Source: Micromonospora chokoriensis
GTDB lineage: Bacteria > Actinomycetota > Actinomycetes > Mycobacteriales > Micromonosporaceae
NCBI RefSeq assembly: GCF_000718555.1
Contig: NZ_JOAN01000009.1
Coordinates: forward strand, 1 to 64,000
Length of the DNA: 64,000 bases
Direction: 5' to 3'
Notes under the pieces: model-generated
The model's database searches: none
Seen by the model: the letters and a program-made list of their open reading frames with translations, nothing else
Told to the model about the DNA's origin: nothing
Made by a program: the position numbers and the translations under genes
Shown here: positions 52,651-61,166 of the stretch, in pieces
Layout of the letters: each line of letters begins with the position of its first letter
How positions within the stretch are numbered: the stretch's first letter is position 1

Positions 52651-55424
52651 TGATATCGACGGCTGGTACGGGCGTGCGCGTCAGGCTGCTCGGGCCGGTG
52701 GAGGTGGTTGTCGCCGACGGCCCACAGCTGGTCAACGGCGTACGCCGCAAGGCTGTCCTGGCGACGTTGGCTCTGCAATTGGGCCGGGTCGTGAGCGTCG
52801 ATCGGCTCATCGATGTGGTCTGGGGCGAGGCTCCACCGGCCACCGCGACGAACACGCTTCAGCGCCACATCTCCTACCTCCGCGGAGTGCTCGGCGAGCC
52901 CGGATCGATAGTGGTGCGCCCGCCCGGTTATGTGCTCAACACCGGGCCGGAGTCCACCGACGTCCAGGCCGCCGAGCGCCTCCTCGAACTGGCCCGGCGA
53001 ACGGCCGACCGGAACGAGCAGGTGGATCACCTGACAGCGGCGCTGGCACTGTGGCGCGGGCCGCCGCTGGCCGACGTGGGCGGGTCCGCCTGGCTTGAGG
53101 AGCAGGCCGAACACCTGACCCGCCTGCGGTTGGAGGCCGAACGAGCGCTCGCCGACGCCCGGTTGTCCGTCGGCGAGCACGCGCGGCTCGTCCCCGGGTT
53201 GGAACGGCTTGTCCGACAGCACCCCTTCGACGAACACCTGCACGCACAGCTGATGCTCGCCCTTTACCGCGACGGCCGACAGGGCGAGGCGGTCGCCACG
53301 TACCGGCGGCTGCGCGACAGCCTGCGGGAGAACCTCGGCATCGACCCGAGTCTGCGGTTGCGGGATCTGGAGCGCGCCATCCTGCGCCAGGACACCGCGA
53401 TCGCCGCACCCGCCCCGGCTGCGCGCGCACAGGTGGCGGCGCAGCTGCCTCCCTGCGTACCCACCTTCACCGGGCGCGATGCGGAGCTCGCCGCCCTCGA
53501 CGCGCTCGTCGACCGGGGCGGCGCCGTGGTGGTGTCCGGGACCGCCGGCGTCGGCAAGACCGCGCTCGCCGTGCACTGGGCCCACCGCGCGGCCGAGCGT
53601 TTCCCCGACGGGCAGCTCTACGTCAACCTACGCGGCTTCGACCCGGCCACCACCCCGACCGAGCCGGCGCGGGCGCTGCACGGGTTCCTGGAGGCGCTCG
53701 GCGTTCCGGCCGCACGGATGCCCAGCGAACCAGACCTGATGGTGAGCCTGTATCGCACGACGGTGGCCGGTAAACGGCTGCTGGTGGTGCTGGACAACGC
53801 GCGCGACGCGGAGCAGGTCCGGCCGCTGCTGCCCGGGTCACCCGACTGCCTCGCGATCGTCACCAGCCGCGACCAGCTCATCCCGCTTGTCGTCACCGAG
53901 AGCGCCCAACCGGTGCCCCTCGACCTGCTGAGCCCCGACGAAGCCCGCGACATGCTGGTCCGCCGGCTCGGGGCGCGTCAGGTTGCCGCCGAACCCGCAG
54001 CGGCCGACGACATCGCCGACAGGTGCGCGCGGCTGCCTATCGCCCTGGCCATCGTCGCGGCCAGAGCCGCCAGCAACCGGCGCTTCTCGTTGGCTGCGGT
54101 CGCTGGCGAGCTGGGCGATCTGGATGCCTTCCGCGGCGGCGACGAGGCCACCGACGTCCGGGCGGTCTTCTCCTGGTCGTGTCGAACACTCAGCCCAGCC
54201 GCGACCCGGCTGTTCCGGCTGCTGAGCCTGCACCCCGGCCCGGACGTCTCCGCCCCGGCCGTGGCCAGCCTGGCCGGCGACACCGCGCAGGCGATCGGCC
54301 CCCTGCTCACCGAGTTGACCCGGGCGAACCTCTTCACCGAGCACACCTACGGGCGCTATGCGTTCCACGATCTGCTGCGCGCGTACGCGGCCAGCCTCGC
54401 CGACGAGGCTGAGCCGCCGGCCGAGCGCCGTGCCGCCGTCCACCGGCTGCTCGATCACTGCCTGCACACCGCGTACGCTGCCGACCTCGCGCTGCACCCG
54501 CACTTCAGCGCGATCAGCCTTCCGTCACTTGCGGGCGGCGTGACGCCGGAGAGCCCCAAGAACCGGTCGGCCGCCACGGCGTGGTTCGCTGCCGAGGTCC
54601 CCGTCCTGCTCGCTGCAGTACCACTCGCGGCGCGGTTCGGGTTCGAGGGACACGCCTGGCGGCTCGCCTGGGCCATGGGCGGCTTCCTGCACCGGCAGGG
54701 GCACTGGCAGGACTGGCTCGGCACGCAACAGATCGCGCTGGCCGCCGCGTCCCGGATCGGGGACCAGGCTGGGCAGGCCCACGCGCACCGCAGCCTCGGA
54801 CTCGCCTGCTCCCGGCTGCGCCGCTACGAGGAGGCAGATGACCACCTACGGCGGGCGCTCGACCTGTTCACCGACGTCGGCGACGACGCCGGGCAGGCAC
54901 ACACCTGCCTGAACCTTGGTCAGCTTGCCGAGCGGCGGCGGGACTACCACCAGGCACTCGACCACTCCCGGCGAGCGTTGGCGCTGTTCGGGAGGGCTGG
55001 CAACCGGGCCGGGCAGGGGTACACCCTCAACGCGGTCGGTTGGCAGGAAGCGCTGCTCGGCAACTATCAACGTGCCCTCGAATCGTGCGGCGAGGCGCTG
55101 AAGATGTTGCAGGAGGTGGACGACGTTCAGGGGCAGGCCGACACGTGGGACAGTCTCGGCCACGCGCATCACCAACTCGGGGACGACCGGCGCGCGATCG
55201 CCTGCTACGAGCACGCACTCGAACTCTTCAGGCAGGTCAACGACCGGTACGCCGAAGCGAGCACGTACGTCAATCTCGGCGGCAGCCACCGGGCCCTCGC
55301 CGACCTCGGTGCCACCCGGGCCGCCTGGCGTCGAGCCCTGACCATCCTCGACGAGCTCGGCGACGCCGACGCCGACTCGATCCGCGCCGATCTCGAACAG
55401 CTCGACGCCATGCGGTTGCACTGA
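52650..55424 (+). CDS. AfsR/SARP-family transcriptional regulator (BTAD, NB-ARC, TPR)
   Basis: The 924-residue regulator starts with an OmpR-like DNA-binding domain (about 1-95: VRVRLLGPVEVVVADGPQLV, 'RRKAVLATLALQLGRVVSVDRLIDVVWGE'), a bacterial transcriptional activator domain (about 98-245), then an NB-ARC ATPase (Walker A GTAGVGKTALAVHW near 293, 'RLLVVLDNARDAEQVRPLLPG' as Walker B region) and about five TPRs at the C-terminus (about 700-905). AfsR-type proteins activate secondary-metabolite or small adjacent genes. No large biosynthetic cluster adjoins it; the two related secreted-protein genes 95 bp downstream are the likeliest local targets. Confidence 0.93.
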   Translation: MISTAGTGVRVRLLGPVEVVVADGPQLVNGVRRKAVLATLALQLGRVVSVDRLIDVVWGEAPPATATNTLQRHISYLRGVLGEPGSIVVRPPGYVLNTGPESTDVQAAERLLELARRTADRNEQVDHLTAALALWRGPPLADVGGSAWLEEQAEHLTRLRLEAERALADARLSVGEHARLVPGLERLVRQHPFDEHLHAQLMLALYRDGRQGEAVATYRRLRDSLRENLGIDPSLRLRDLERAILRQDTAIAAPAPAARAQVAAQLPPCVPTFTGRDAELAALDALVDRGGAVVVSGTAGVGKTALAVHWAHRAAERFPDGQLYVNLRGFDPATTPTEPARALHGFLEALGVPAARMPSEPDLMVSLYRTTVAGKRLLVVLDNARDAEQVRPLLPGSPDCLAIVTSRDQLIPLVVTESAQPVPLDLLSPDEARDMLVRRLGARQVAAEPAAADDIADRCARLPIALAIVAARAASNRRFSLAAVAGELGDLDAFRGGDEATDVRAVFSWSCRTLSPAATRLFRLLSLHPGPDVSAPAVASLAGDTAQAIGPLLTELTRANLFTEHTYGRYAFHDLLRAYAASLADEAEPPAERRAAVHRLLDHCLHTAYAADLALHPHFSAISLPSLAGGVTPESPKNRSAATAWFAAEVPVLLAAVPLAARFGFEGHAWRLAWAMGGFLHRQGHWQDWLGTQQIALAAASRIGDQAGQAHAHRSLGLACSRLRRYEEADDHLRRALDLFTDVGDDAGQAHTCLNLGQLAERRRDYHQALDHSRRALALFGRAGNRAGQGYTLNAVGWQEALLGNYQRALESCGEALKMLQEVDDVQGQADTWDSLGHAHHQLGDDRRAIACYEHALELFRQVNDRYAEASTYVNLGGSHRALADLGATRAAWRRALTILDELGDADADSIRADLEQLDAMRLH

Positions 55425-55518
55425 CGGACCCGGCTTTCAGCGCCGTTTCCGGGCCGCTTCAGCGCGGCCCGGCACTCTTCGGACACCAGTCTCTTCCGCA
55501 TCAGGAATGGAGCGTTCG

Positions 55519-56238
55519 ATGAGTCGTTTGGCACACCGCCTCGCGGTGATCGGGGTGGTCAGCGGGACGGTGCTGGCCATGTCCTCCGCCGCCGTGGCCC
55601 AGACCGACAAGCCGCCGCAGAAGGGCGTCGACTGCGTGGTCCAGCACGTCGACGACCGCGGCAAAGTCGTCCGGACCGAGACCGAGCCCGAAGGCCGGGA
55701 GTACGGCCAGTTCCGCTGCGTCGCCGGGCAGTGGGCGTTCGCCTGGGCCCCCTTCGTAGCGGACGACATGATCAGGGCCAACGAGATCCAGATCAACCCG
55801 GCGGGTGCCGTGTCGGTCCGGCGGTTCACCGGCCCCGCGCTCGGCAACGACCTCACGGTGGGCGAGATGGCCGGCATCGCCCAAGCCGTCAGCGGCAGCC
55901 GAGAGGTGCTGATCGACCGCGCGATCGTGGCGGTCGACGACGGCAAGGAGCGGACCCCGGAGCAGGTCGAGGCGCTGCTGGCCGGCAAGGACAACACCGG
56001 CGTACGGGTGCTGGACATCATCGAGAAGCCCCATGCCGCCATGTCGACGAAGGATGTCATCGACGAGGCCGGCGGCACCCCGGAAACGACAGTCGTCTAC
56101 TTCAGCATCTGGGGTGCGATCAAGTCGGCGATCGCCTGGATCGTGGACACGATCGGCGACATCGGTGAGTGGATCGACGACCACTGCGACCTGGGGTCAC
56201 CCAACGACGTGGGCGACATCGTCACGTGTCGCTGGTAG
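55519..56238 (+). CDS. Secreted protein of unknown family, first of a related pair
   Basis: The 239-residue protein has a signal peptide (MSRLAHRLAVIGVVSGTVLA, cleaved near AVAQ). The mature part has a Cys pair near its start, a 'VSGSREVLIDRAIVAVDDG' strand region, then TPEQVEALLAGKDNTGVRVL, and a hydrophobic amphipathic helix (IWGAIKSAIAWIVDTIGDIGEWI) before a short Cys-containing tail. No family recognised. The start ATG 55519 has GGAG six bases upstream, better than ATG 55507. It shares the 'LL-x-GKD' block with the next gene. Confidence 0.7.
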   Translation: MSRLAHRLAVIGVVSGTVLAMSSAAVAQTDKPPQKGVDCVVQHVDDRGKVVRTETEPEGREYGQFRCVAGQWAFAWAPFVADDMIRANEIQINPAGAVSVRRFTGPALGNDLTVGEMAGIAQAVSGSREVLIDRAIVAVDDGKERTPEQVEALLAGKDNTGVRVLDIIEKPHAAMSTKDVIDEAGGTPETTVVYFSIWGAIKSAIAWIVDTIGDIGEWIDDHCDLGSPNDVGDIVTCRW

Positions 56239-56281
56239 CCCGCCCGAACCCGCCGACACCGATCACCGAGATGAGGACAGG

Positions 56282-57166
56282 ATGACAACTCTGCGGGACA
56301 TCACCAGGCGCGTCACTATCGTCGCCGCCGCCCTGATCGTCGGGCTGACCGCTTCGTACGCCCCGTCGCAGGCCGCCGAGGGGGAGGCCCGAACGACGAT
56401 CACCGACCACCCCGGTGCCCCGGGCGTGATGCTTCAACGACTCGAGGACCTGACCGGCCGGCCCGTCGGCGACCTGGACAAGGTGCTGGCCGTCGACACT
56501 GGCGGCCGCAATCTCACCGGCGACCAGCTCGAAGCGCTCGCCGCCGGTAAGGACGTCGACGGTGTCAAGGTCGTCGGCACGATTCCGGGCAGCCGGGAGG
56601 TCCTCGGCACGACCATGGCCGACCTCGCCGACGGGGCGTACGACGGCAAGGGCGACAACGCGACGGCGACATCCCTGCTCTTTGCCTCGTCCACCCGCGA
56701 CGGCCGCGAGTGGTGCCTGACCATGTGCGTCGCCTCAGGCAAGTCCATCTGGGAATGCCTGCTGTCGAGCCGGACGGGTGAACTGATCCTCACCCTCGAC
56801 CTCGCCGGCGGCACCACGGTGGGCGCAACGAAGGCGGCCTTCGAGAAGGCCAACGGCGTCGCCGTCGACGGCCCGTACTCGGTGGAGACGCTGATCGGCG
56901 ACGGCGAGCCGTCGGCAGACGAGATCAAGACGCTGCTCGACGGCAAGGACATCGAGTCGCTGCGCCGGGTGGCGACAGTGGATGGGCCGGACCCTGGATG
57001 GGCGCTGGCCGACATCGCCGATAAGTCAGGCGTTGTCTACGCGAAGACCAAGGCCCACATCTTCACCCTCAGCCTCCCGTTCCTCGGCAAGCTCCTCGTG
57101 GTCTGCATCTCGCAGGATGGCGGGAAGACCTGGAAATGCTCGGCCCGCCAATGGGATGGGTTCTAG
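56282..57166 (+). CDS. Secreted protein of unknown family, second of a related pair
   Basis: The 294-residue protein has a signal peptide (VTIVAAALIVGLTASYAPSQA), a repeated element seen at LTGDQLEALAAGKDVDGVKV (about residues 78-97) and again at PSADEIKTLLDGKDIESLRR (about 212-231), and a C-terminal 'GKTWKCSARQW' segment. The gap between the two repeats holds a Cys-rich hydrophobic part (WCLTMCVASGKSIWECLL). It is 43 bp downstream of its relative, with GGACAGG before the ATG. Function unknown; the family resemblance and the adjacent AfsR-like gene suggest a small regulated system. Confidence 0.7.
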   Translation: MTTLRDITRRVTIVAAALIVGLTASYAPSQAAEGEARTTITDHPGAPGVMLQRLEDLTGRPVGDLDKVLAVDTGGRNLTGDQLEALAAGKDVDGVKVVGTIPGSREVLGTTMADLADGAYDGKGDNATATSLLFASSTRDGREWCLTMCVASGKSIWECLLSSRTGELILTLDLAGGTTVGATKAAFEKANGVAVDGPYSVETLIGDGEPSADEIKTLLDGKDIESLRRVATVDGPDPGWALADIADKSGVVYAKTKAHIFTLSLPFLGKLLVVCISQDGGKTWKCSARQWDGF

Positions 57167-57190
57167 CGGGTAGGCAGCAACCGTCGACGG

Positions 57191-57231
57191 TCCCGCTCCG
57201 CATCGACCTCCCCGGTCGGTGCGGAGCGGGA
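57191..57231 (+). terminator. Strong hairpin after the secreted-protein pair
   Basis: TCCCGCTCCGCATCGA (57191-57206) pairs with TCGGTGCGGAGCGGGA (57216-57231), with one G-T pair, around a nine-base loop, 25 bp after the stop. It has no clear T-run but position and stability fit a terminator. I see no gene in 57232-57478. Confidence 0.7.
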
Positions 57232-57478
57232 TTCCACGCTTGCTGCCAGGACTACGAAGTGCCGTCCTTCGCGCATCCGCGTTCGGCAGCGTCGACAGGT
57301 GCGCCGAGACGGTAGCGCAGGACGCGCGCTTGGCCGATGGACAACACCATTTGGTCAGACGCCGATAGCTCTGGCGGAACGCGTCCCTGATACTCGTCAG
57401 GTGATCAGCAGCGACCCTCGCGTCCCTTGGCCGCCTCGTGCGTCCCACCCGACAGACAGTTCAACACTGCCGCTCTAC

Positions 57479-57709
57479 ATGGTCTTCTTTTTTCTTCTGG
57501 GCGTCGTCGGCTTCGCGACCTACGGACTGAGCGACGGCGAGGGAGCGCTCGTTCTCGCGAGCATCATCTCGGGAGTGTTCTTCGCGTGCTTCCTGATCCT
57601 TTTCGCGATCTACTGGATCGGATATCTGCTCAAAGGACACGCCATCTGGCAGGCCGAGCGCCAGGCTGAGTCCGATGGGGCGTCGATGGGTCAGCAACCA
57701 GAGGACTGA
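57479..57709 (+). CDS. Small two-helix membrane protein
   Basis: The 76-residue protein has two hydrophobic segments (MVFFFLLGVVGFATYGL and ALVLASIISGVFFACFLILFAIYWIGYLL) and a charged tail. ATG 57479 has no clear ribosome-binding site, and an upstream in-frame start such as GTG near 57401 is possible but adds sequence without protein-like character. Family not recognised. Confidence 0.5.
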   Translation: MVFFFLLGVVGFATYGLSDGEGALVLASIISGVFFACFLILFAIYWIGYLLKGHAIWQAERQAESDGASMGQQPED

Positions 57710-57747
57710 GCCCGGCGACCTGCGTGGAATCGTGAAACGCTATTGGC

Positions 57748-57939
57748 ATGGCGAAGATGAGCGAACGGACCTGGTTCCGGATGACTCGGAGGCAGCGAGC
57801 GATCTTCGTCGTCGGCGGCTGCGTCGCGTTGGTAGGGCTGGTGCTGGCTCTGACGGTTCACACCGCGCTCGGGTCGATCATCGTGGCGGTCGCCGGGTTG
57901 ACCATGATCGGTGCCCAGATATTCGCTCCGCCCGGGTAA
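57748..57939 (+). CDS. Small membrane protein
   Basis: The 63-residue protein has two close hydrophobic segments (AIFVVGGCVALVGLVLALTV and GSIIVAVAGLTMIGAQIF) after a basic start. It lies 38 bp after another small membrane protein in the same direction. Family not recognised; TATTGG lies seven bases upstream of the ATG, which again hints at a leaderless mRNA. Confidence 0.55.
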   Translation: MAKMSERTWFRMTRRQRAIFVVGGCVALVGLVLALTVHTALGSIIVAVAGLTMIGAQIFAPPG

Positions 57940-58091
57940 CCACTTGCAAACCCGGATTTGTCCGGTGGGGTTTTGGAGGACCAGCGCGGCGACAGGTTGC
58001 GCTTCTGGGTGGCGACCGGGTGACGCGGCGCCGCCATGGCGGTCTCTAGGATCGACGGTCTTGACGGCGAAGACGGCTGCTGGAGCACAAG

Positions 58092-59309
58092 GTGACGATC
58101 GAGGCAGAGCGGCCATACGACCGGCTTGCCGACATTCTCGAGCGGGCCGAAGTCGTACTCGTCGACTTTGATGGTCCGATCTGCCGCCTGTTCGGCAGCA
58201 GGGCCGCGCCGCGCGTCGCCGCCGACCTGCGTCGGCTGATCCTCAGCCGGGGCGTCGTTCTGCCCGACGAGCTGCGCGACGGCGACGACCCGTTGGAGCT
58301 GTTCCGCGCGACCGCTGTGTTCGCACCCGAGCTGGTCGGCGTCGTCGGTGCGGCCTTGGAGGCGGCGGAGATCGAGGCAGCGGCGTCCGCGGAGACCACG
58401 ATCGGCGCCTTCGACGTGGTCCGGGTGTGCGTCCTCGGCGGGCGACCCCTCGCCATCGTCAGCAACAACTCCGGCGCCGCCATCGGAGCGTTCCTCGGGC
58501 GTCGCGACCGTGCCCGCTACTTCGCCGCCGTCATCGGGCGAGGCGAGCATCCTGGACTGCTGAAGCCCAGCCCGGTGCCGGTTGTGCAGGCCCTGCAGGC
58601 GTTGCAGGTCGCACCCGATGCCGCGGTGCTGGTCGGTGACTCGATCGCCGACATCGCAGCCGCCAAAGCGGCCGGCGTCGCCTGTATCGGGTACGCCAAC
58701 AAGCCCGGCAAGGCCGAACGCCTCGCTGCCGCCGGCGCCGACGCGATCGTGACCGACATGACCGACCTGGCCGGCGTCCTCGCTCGTACGCGTCTGCCGG
58801 TCAGTCTGCTGCCGTGGGTCGAATCTGGCGGCGGGCCGCTCATCGTCGTGCCGTCGTCGGCGCTCACCGAGTGGAAGGGCGCGTCGGTCGACGAGCCGGA
58901 TTCCTGGGGTGACTACGACCGGGCCTGCCGGGTCGACGGTGACGTCGGGGTGGTGGACGTCGGCGACGAGCAGGCGCTCGTGCTGGCCGACGAGCCGGCC
59001 TCCACCACCTACCTCCCGGACCGGCGGATCTTCGTGCGGTGGCTCTGCGCCAACTCCGAGGCAGATGTCGTCCGCCTCGTTCCCCGGGCGGTCGAGATCG
59101 CTGACTGGGAAGACGCGGGTACGTGGACGACCAGCGGGCCAGCCGAGTTGTTCGACTCCGCCTATCACGGCGGTGGGCTGGAGTACACCACCCACCTCGC
59201 TGTGGACCTGGCTCGTGGCACCTACCTGATCCGCACCGCCCACGTCGAACCGGACAACGAGACAGCACTGGTAATGGTTCACCTGGTCGAGCTGCCGTCG
59301 TCGGCGTGA
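58092..59309 (+). CDS. HAD-family phosphatase fused to an Imm21-like immunity domain
   Basis: The 405-residue protein has a HAD hydrolase at residues 15-230: motif I VVLVDFDGPICRLFG, motif II IVSNNSGAAIG, the Lys in LLKPSPVPV and motif III AVLVGDSIADIAAAKAAG, all complete. From about residue 241 a second domain begins WVESGGGPLIVVPSS and goes on with 'DYDRACRVDGDVGVVDVGDEQALVLADEPASTTYLPD', which matches the Imm21 family of polymorphic-toxin immunity proteins. No toxin gene adjoins it. The HAD half could act on a small metabolite, and the fusion is unusual. GTG 58092 is the start used. Confidence 0.8.
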   Translation: MTIEAERPYDRLADILERAEVVLVDFDGPICRLFGSRAAPRVAADLRRLILSRGVVLPDELRDGDDPLELFRATAVFAPELVGVVGAALEAAEIEAAASAETTIGAFDVVRVCVLGGRPLAIVSNNSGAAIGAFLGRRDRARYFAAVIGRGEHPGLLKPSPVPVVQALQALQVAPDAAVLVGDSIADIAAAKAAGVACIGYANKPGKAERLAAAGADAIVTDMTDLAGVLARTRLPVSLLPWVESGGGPLIVVPSSALTEWKGASVDEPDSWGDYDRACRVDGDVGVVDVGDEQALVLADEPASTTYLPDRRIFVRWLCANSEADVVRLVPRAVEIADWEDAGTWTTSGPAELFDSAYHGGGLEYTTHLAVDLARGTYLIRTAHVEPDNETALVMVHLVELPSSA

Positions 59310-59329
59310 ACGTCGAACGGTCCGACTGA

Positions 59330-59347
59330 GGTACAATTTTCTGTACC
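59330..59347 (+). promoter_or_regulatory. Toxin-antitoxin operator overlapping the -10 box
   Basis: GGTACA (59330-59335) and TGTACC (59342-59347) form an inverted repeat around ATTTTC, and TACAAT at 59332-59337 is a consensus-like -10 hexamer. YefM-type antitoxins recognise TGTACA-like palindromes at their own promoter, so this is the likely site of autorepression. Confidence 0.75.
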
Positions 59348-59362
59348 TATCCGGAGGTGATC

Positions 59363-59638
59363 ATGCGGACTGTGAATTTCACCCAGCTTCGGCAGAACCT
59401 GGCAGCCGAACTCGACAGCGTCATCAACGATGCCGAGGAAGTGGTCGTGACCCGCTCAGGTCACGAGCCGGTGGTGATCGTGTCGCTGGCGGAGTACGAG
59501 TCGATGAAGGAAACCGAATACCTCCTGCGGAGCCCCAGCAACGCTGCAGCCCTGCGCCGATCGATGGCAGAGCTTGAGGCGGGTGACGCGGTCGAGCGTG
59601 ACCTGATCGACCCGACCGCCGTGCGAGACGTCGCATGA
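59363..59638 (+). CDS. yefM: Antitoxin, Phd/YefM family
   Basis: The 91-residue antitoxin has the Phd/YefM DNA-binding half (MRTVNFTQLRQNLAAELDSV, 'VVVTRSGHEPVVIVSLAEYESMKETEYLL') and a flexible acidic C-terminus that would wrap the toxin. ATG 59363 has GGAGG five bases upstream; GTG 59357 lies within that site. It overlaps the toxin start by four bases (ATGA). Confidence 0.93.
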   Translation: MRTVNFTQLRQNLAAELDSVINDAEEVVVTRSGHEPVVIVSLAEYESMKETEYLLRSPSNAAALRRSMAELEAGDAVERDLIDPTAVRDVA

Positions 59639-59892
59639 GGTTGGTCTTCACGGCGACTGCGTGGAGCCAGTACCTCAGCCACACTGACCGTAAGCTGGTC
59701 AAACGCATCAACGACCTCATCGCGGACGTGATGCGCAACGGTTACGAGGGCATCGGTAAGCCCGAGCCCCTCCGGGGGGAGCTGTCCGGCTTCTGGTCCC
59801 GCCGAATCGATCGTGAACACCGGCTGGTGTACCGGGTCTCCAAGGACGACGTCGAGATCATCGCCTGCCGTTACCACTACGGGGAGAGCTAG
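59635..59892 (+). CDS. yoeB: Toxin, Txe/YoeB family mRNA interferase
   Basis: The 85-residue toxin has the YoeB fold: 'FTATAWSQYLSHTDRKLVKRINDLIADVMRNG', 'GKPEPLRGELSGFWSRRIDREHRLVYRV' and the terminal IIACRYHYG, with the catalytic Glu, Arg, His and Tyr residues in their usual places (E/R in RGELSGFWSRRI, H near the C-terminus). It would cleave mRNA at the ribosome unless bound by its antitoxin. Its last 35 bp overlap the end of the convergent oxidoreductase gene. Confidence 0.94.
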   Translation: MRLVFTATAWSQYLSHTDRKLVKRINDLIADVMRNGYEGIGKPEPLRGELSGFWSRRIDREHRLVYRVSKDDVEIIACRYHYGES

Positions 59893-61084
59893 CGGCTTCG
59901 GAAGCAGTCGCGCGGATCTCCGATCGAGTCACGGCGATGCGGTGGCGGCGGACCGGGTACAGGATCGGGTGCGCGAGGCTCCAGGCCGCGCCGGTGCAGA
60001 CGAACTCCTTGTAGCGGGCCGCCAGCCTCCCCGTGAGCAGGGATGGCTTGGCCCGGTCGTCGGCCGTCACGTACTGGATGATGCCGTCGCGGCGGCCGAG
60101 GCTGATGCACTGGTTGAAGTAGCGCAGCGGCGCCTTGGGGAACTTCGCCCGGCCGGTCAGGCGTGCGGCGATGGCGTCGGCGGCCTGCCAGGCCATCGGG
60201 ATGCCCGAGGCGCAGGACATCCGCAGCGGCTTGCCGCCCGGTCCTGCGGCGATCGCGGCGTCGCCGACGGCGTACACCTCGGGGTGTGAGACCGACCGCA
60301 TGGTGGCGTCGACGATGATCTGCCCGGTCTCCGCGACCGCCAGGGTCGTGGCGGCGGCGATGGGGTGCACGGCGAAGCCGGTCGTCCAGACGGTCACCTG
60401 GGCAGGGATCTCCCGACCGTCGCGGGTGAGGGCACCGGTTGCCTCGACCCGCGCGATGTCGGCGTGCTCGTGGACGGTGATGCCGAGCCGGTCGCAGACG
60501 CCACGCAGGTGCTGCTGCGCCTTGTCGTTGAGCCAGTCGCCGAGACCGCCGCGGGCGGCGAGCGCGACGTCGAGGTCCGGCCGGGCCTCCGCGATCTCGG
60601 TGACCGCCTCGAGGCCGGTGAGGCCCCCGCCGACGACGAGGACGGTCCCGCCGGCCGCGAGGTGGGCGAGGCGGTCGCGCAGCCGCAGCGCCGACGGCCG
60701 GCCGGCGATGTCGTACGCGTGCTCGGCGACCCCGGGGACGCCATGGTCCGCGGCGGCGCTGCCCAGGGCATAGACGAGCGTGTCGTACGCGATCTCGTCG
60801 GTGCCGTGGTCGTCGGCGACCGCGACGGTCCTGCGGTCGGCGTCGACGGCGGTGACCCGGGCCAGTCGAACCTCGACGCCCGTGCCGGCGTAGATGCTGG
60901 TCAACGGACGGCGCTTGAGGTCCTTGCCGGCGGCGAGTTCGTGCATGCGGACCCGCTCGACGAAGTCGGCGTCGGCGTTGACGACGGTGATCTCGGTGTC
61001 GTCGGCGTGCAGCCGCTTGGCGACGCGACCGGCGACGGTGGCTCCGGCGTAGCCGGCTCCGAGAACGACGATGCGGTGCTTCAT
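59858..61084 (-). CDS. NAD(P)/FAD-dependent oxidoreductase, type II NADH dehydrogenase-like
   Basis: The 408-residue flavoprotein has two dinucleotide-binding motifs, RIVVLGAGYAGATVAGRVAKR at the start for FAD and TVLVVGGGLTGLEAVTEIAE near residue 155 for NAD(P)H, and the C-terminal FAD contact EVYAVGDAAIAAGPGG. It resembles type II NADH dehydrogenases and related reductases. ATG 61084 follows CAGGAGTG. The adjacent ECF41 sigma gene fits the rule that ECF41 loci carry a redox or decarboxylase partner gene, so this is its probable target. The 3' end overlaps yoeB. Confidence 0.88.
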   Translation of the reverse strand: MKHRIVVLGAGYAGATVAGRVAKRLHADDTEITVVNADADFVERVRMHELAAGKDLKRRPLTSIYAGTGVEVRLARVTAVDADRRTVAVADDHGTDEIAYDTLVYALGSAAADHGVPGVAEHAYDIAGRPSALRLRDRLAHLAAGGTVLVVGGGLTGLEAVTEIAEARPDLDVALAARGGLGDWLNDKAQQHLRGVCDRLGITVHEHADIARVEATGALTRDGREIPAQVTVWTTGFAVHPIAAATTLAVAETGQIIVDATMRSVSHPEVYAVGDAAIAAGPGGKPLRMSCASGIPMAWQAADAIAARLTGRAKFPKAPLRYFNQCISLGRRDGIIQYVTADDRAKPSLLTGRLAARYKEFVCTGAAWSLAHPILYPVRRHRIAVTRSEIRATASEAASSPRSGNGRR

Positions 61085-61166
61085 GGTGGCACTCCTGTCT
61101 CGGTGGTGGTCGCTCCCTGAACCGGACAGCGACGCGATTCCTGACAGGAGTGGGCTATGACCTGGG

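Noticed and set aside
57026..57448. 140-codon minus-strand frame after the secreted-protein pair
   Set aside because: It overlaps the real gene in antisense and then crosses the hairpin at 57191-57231; no protein-like features.
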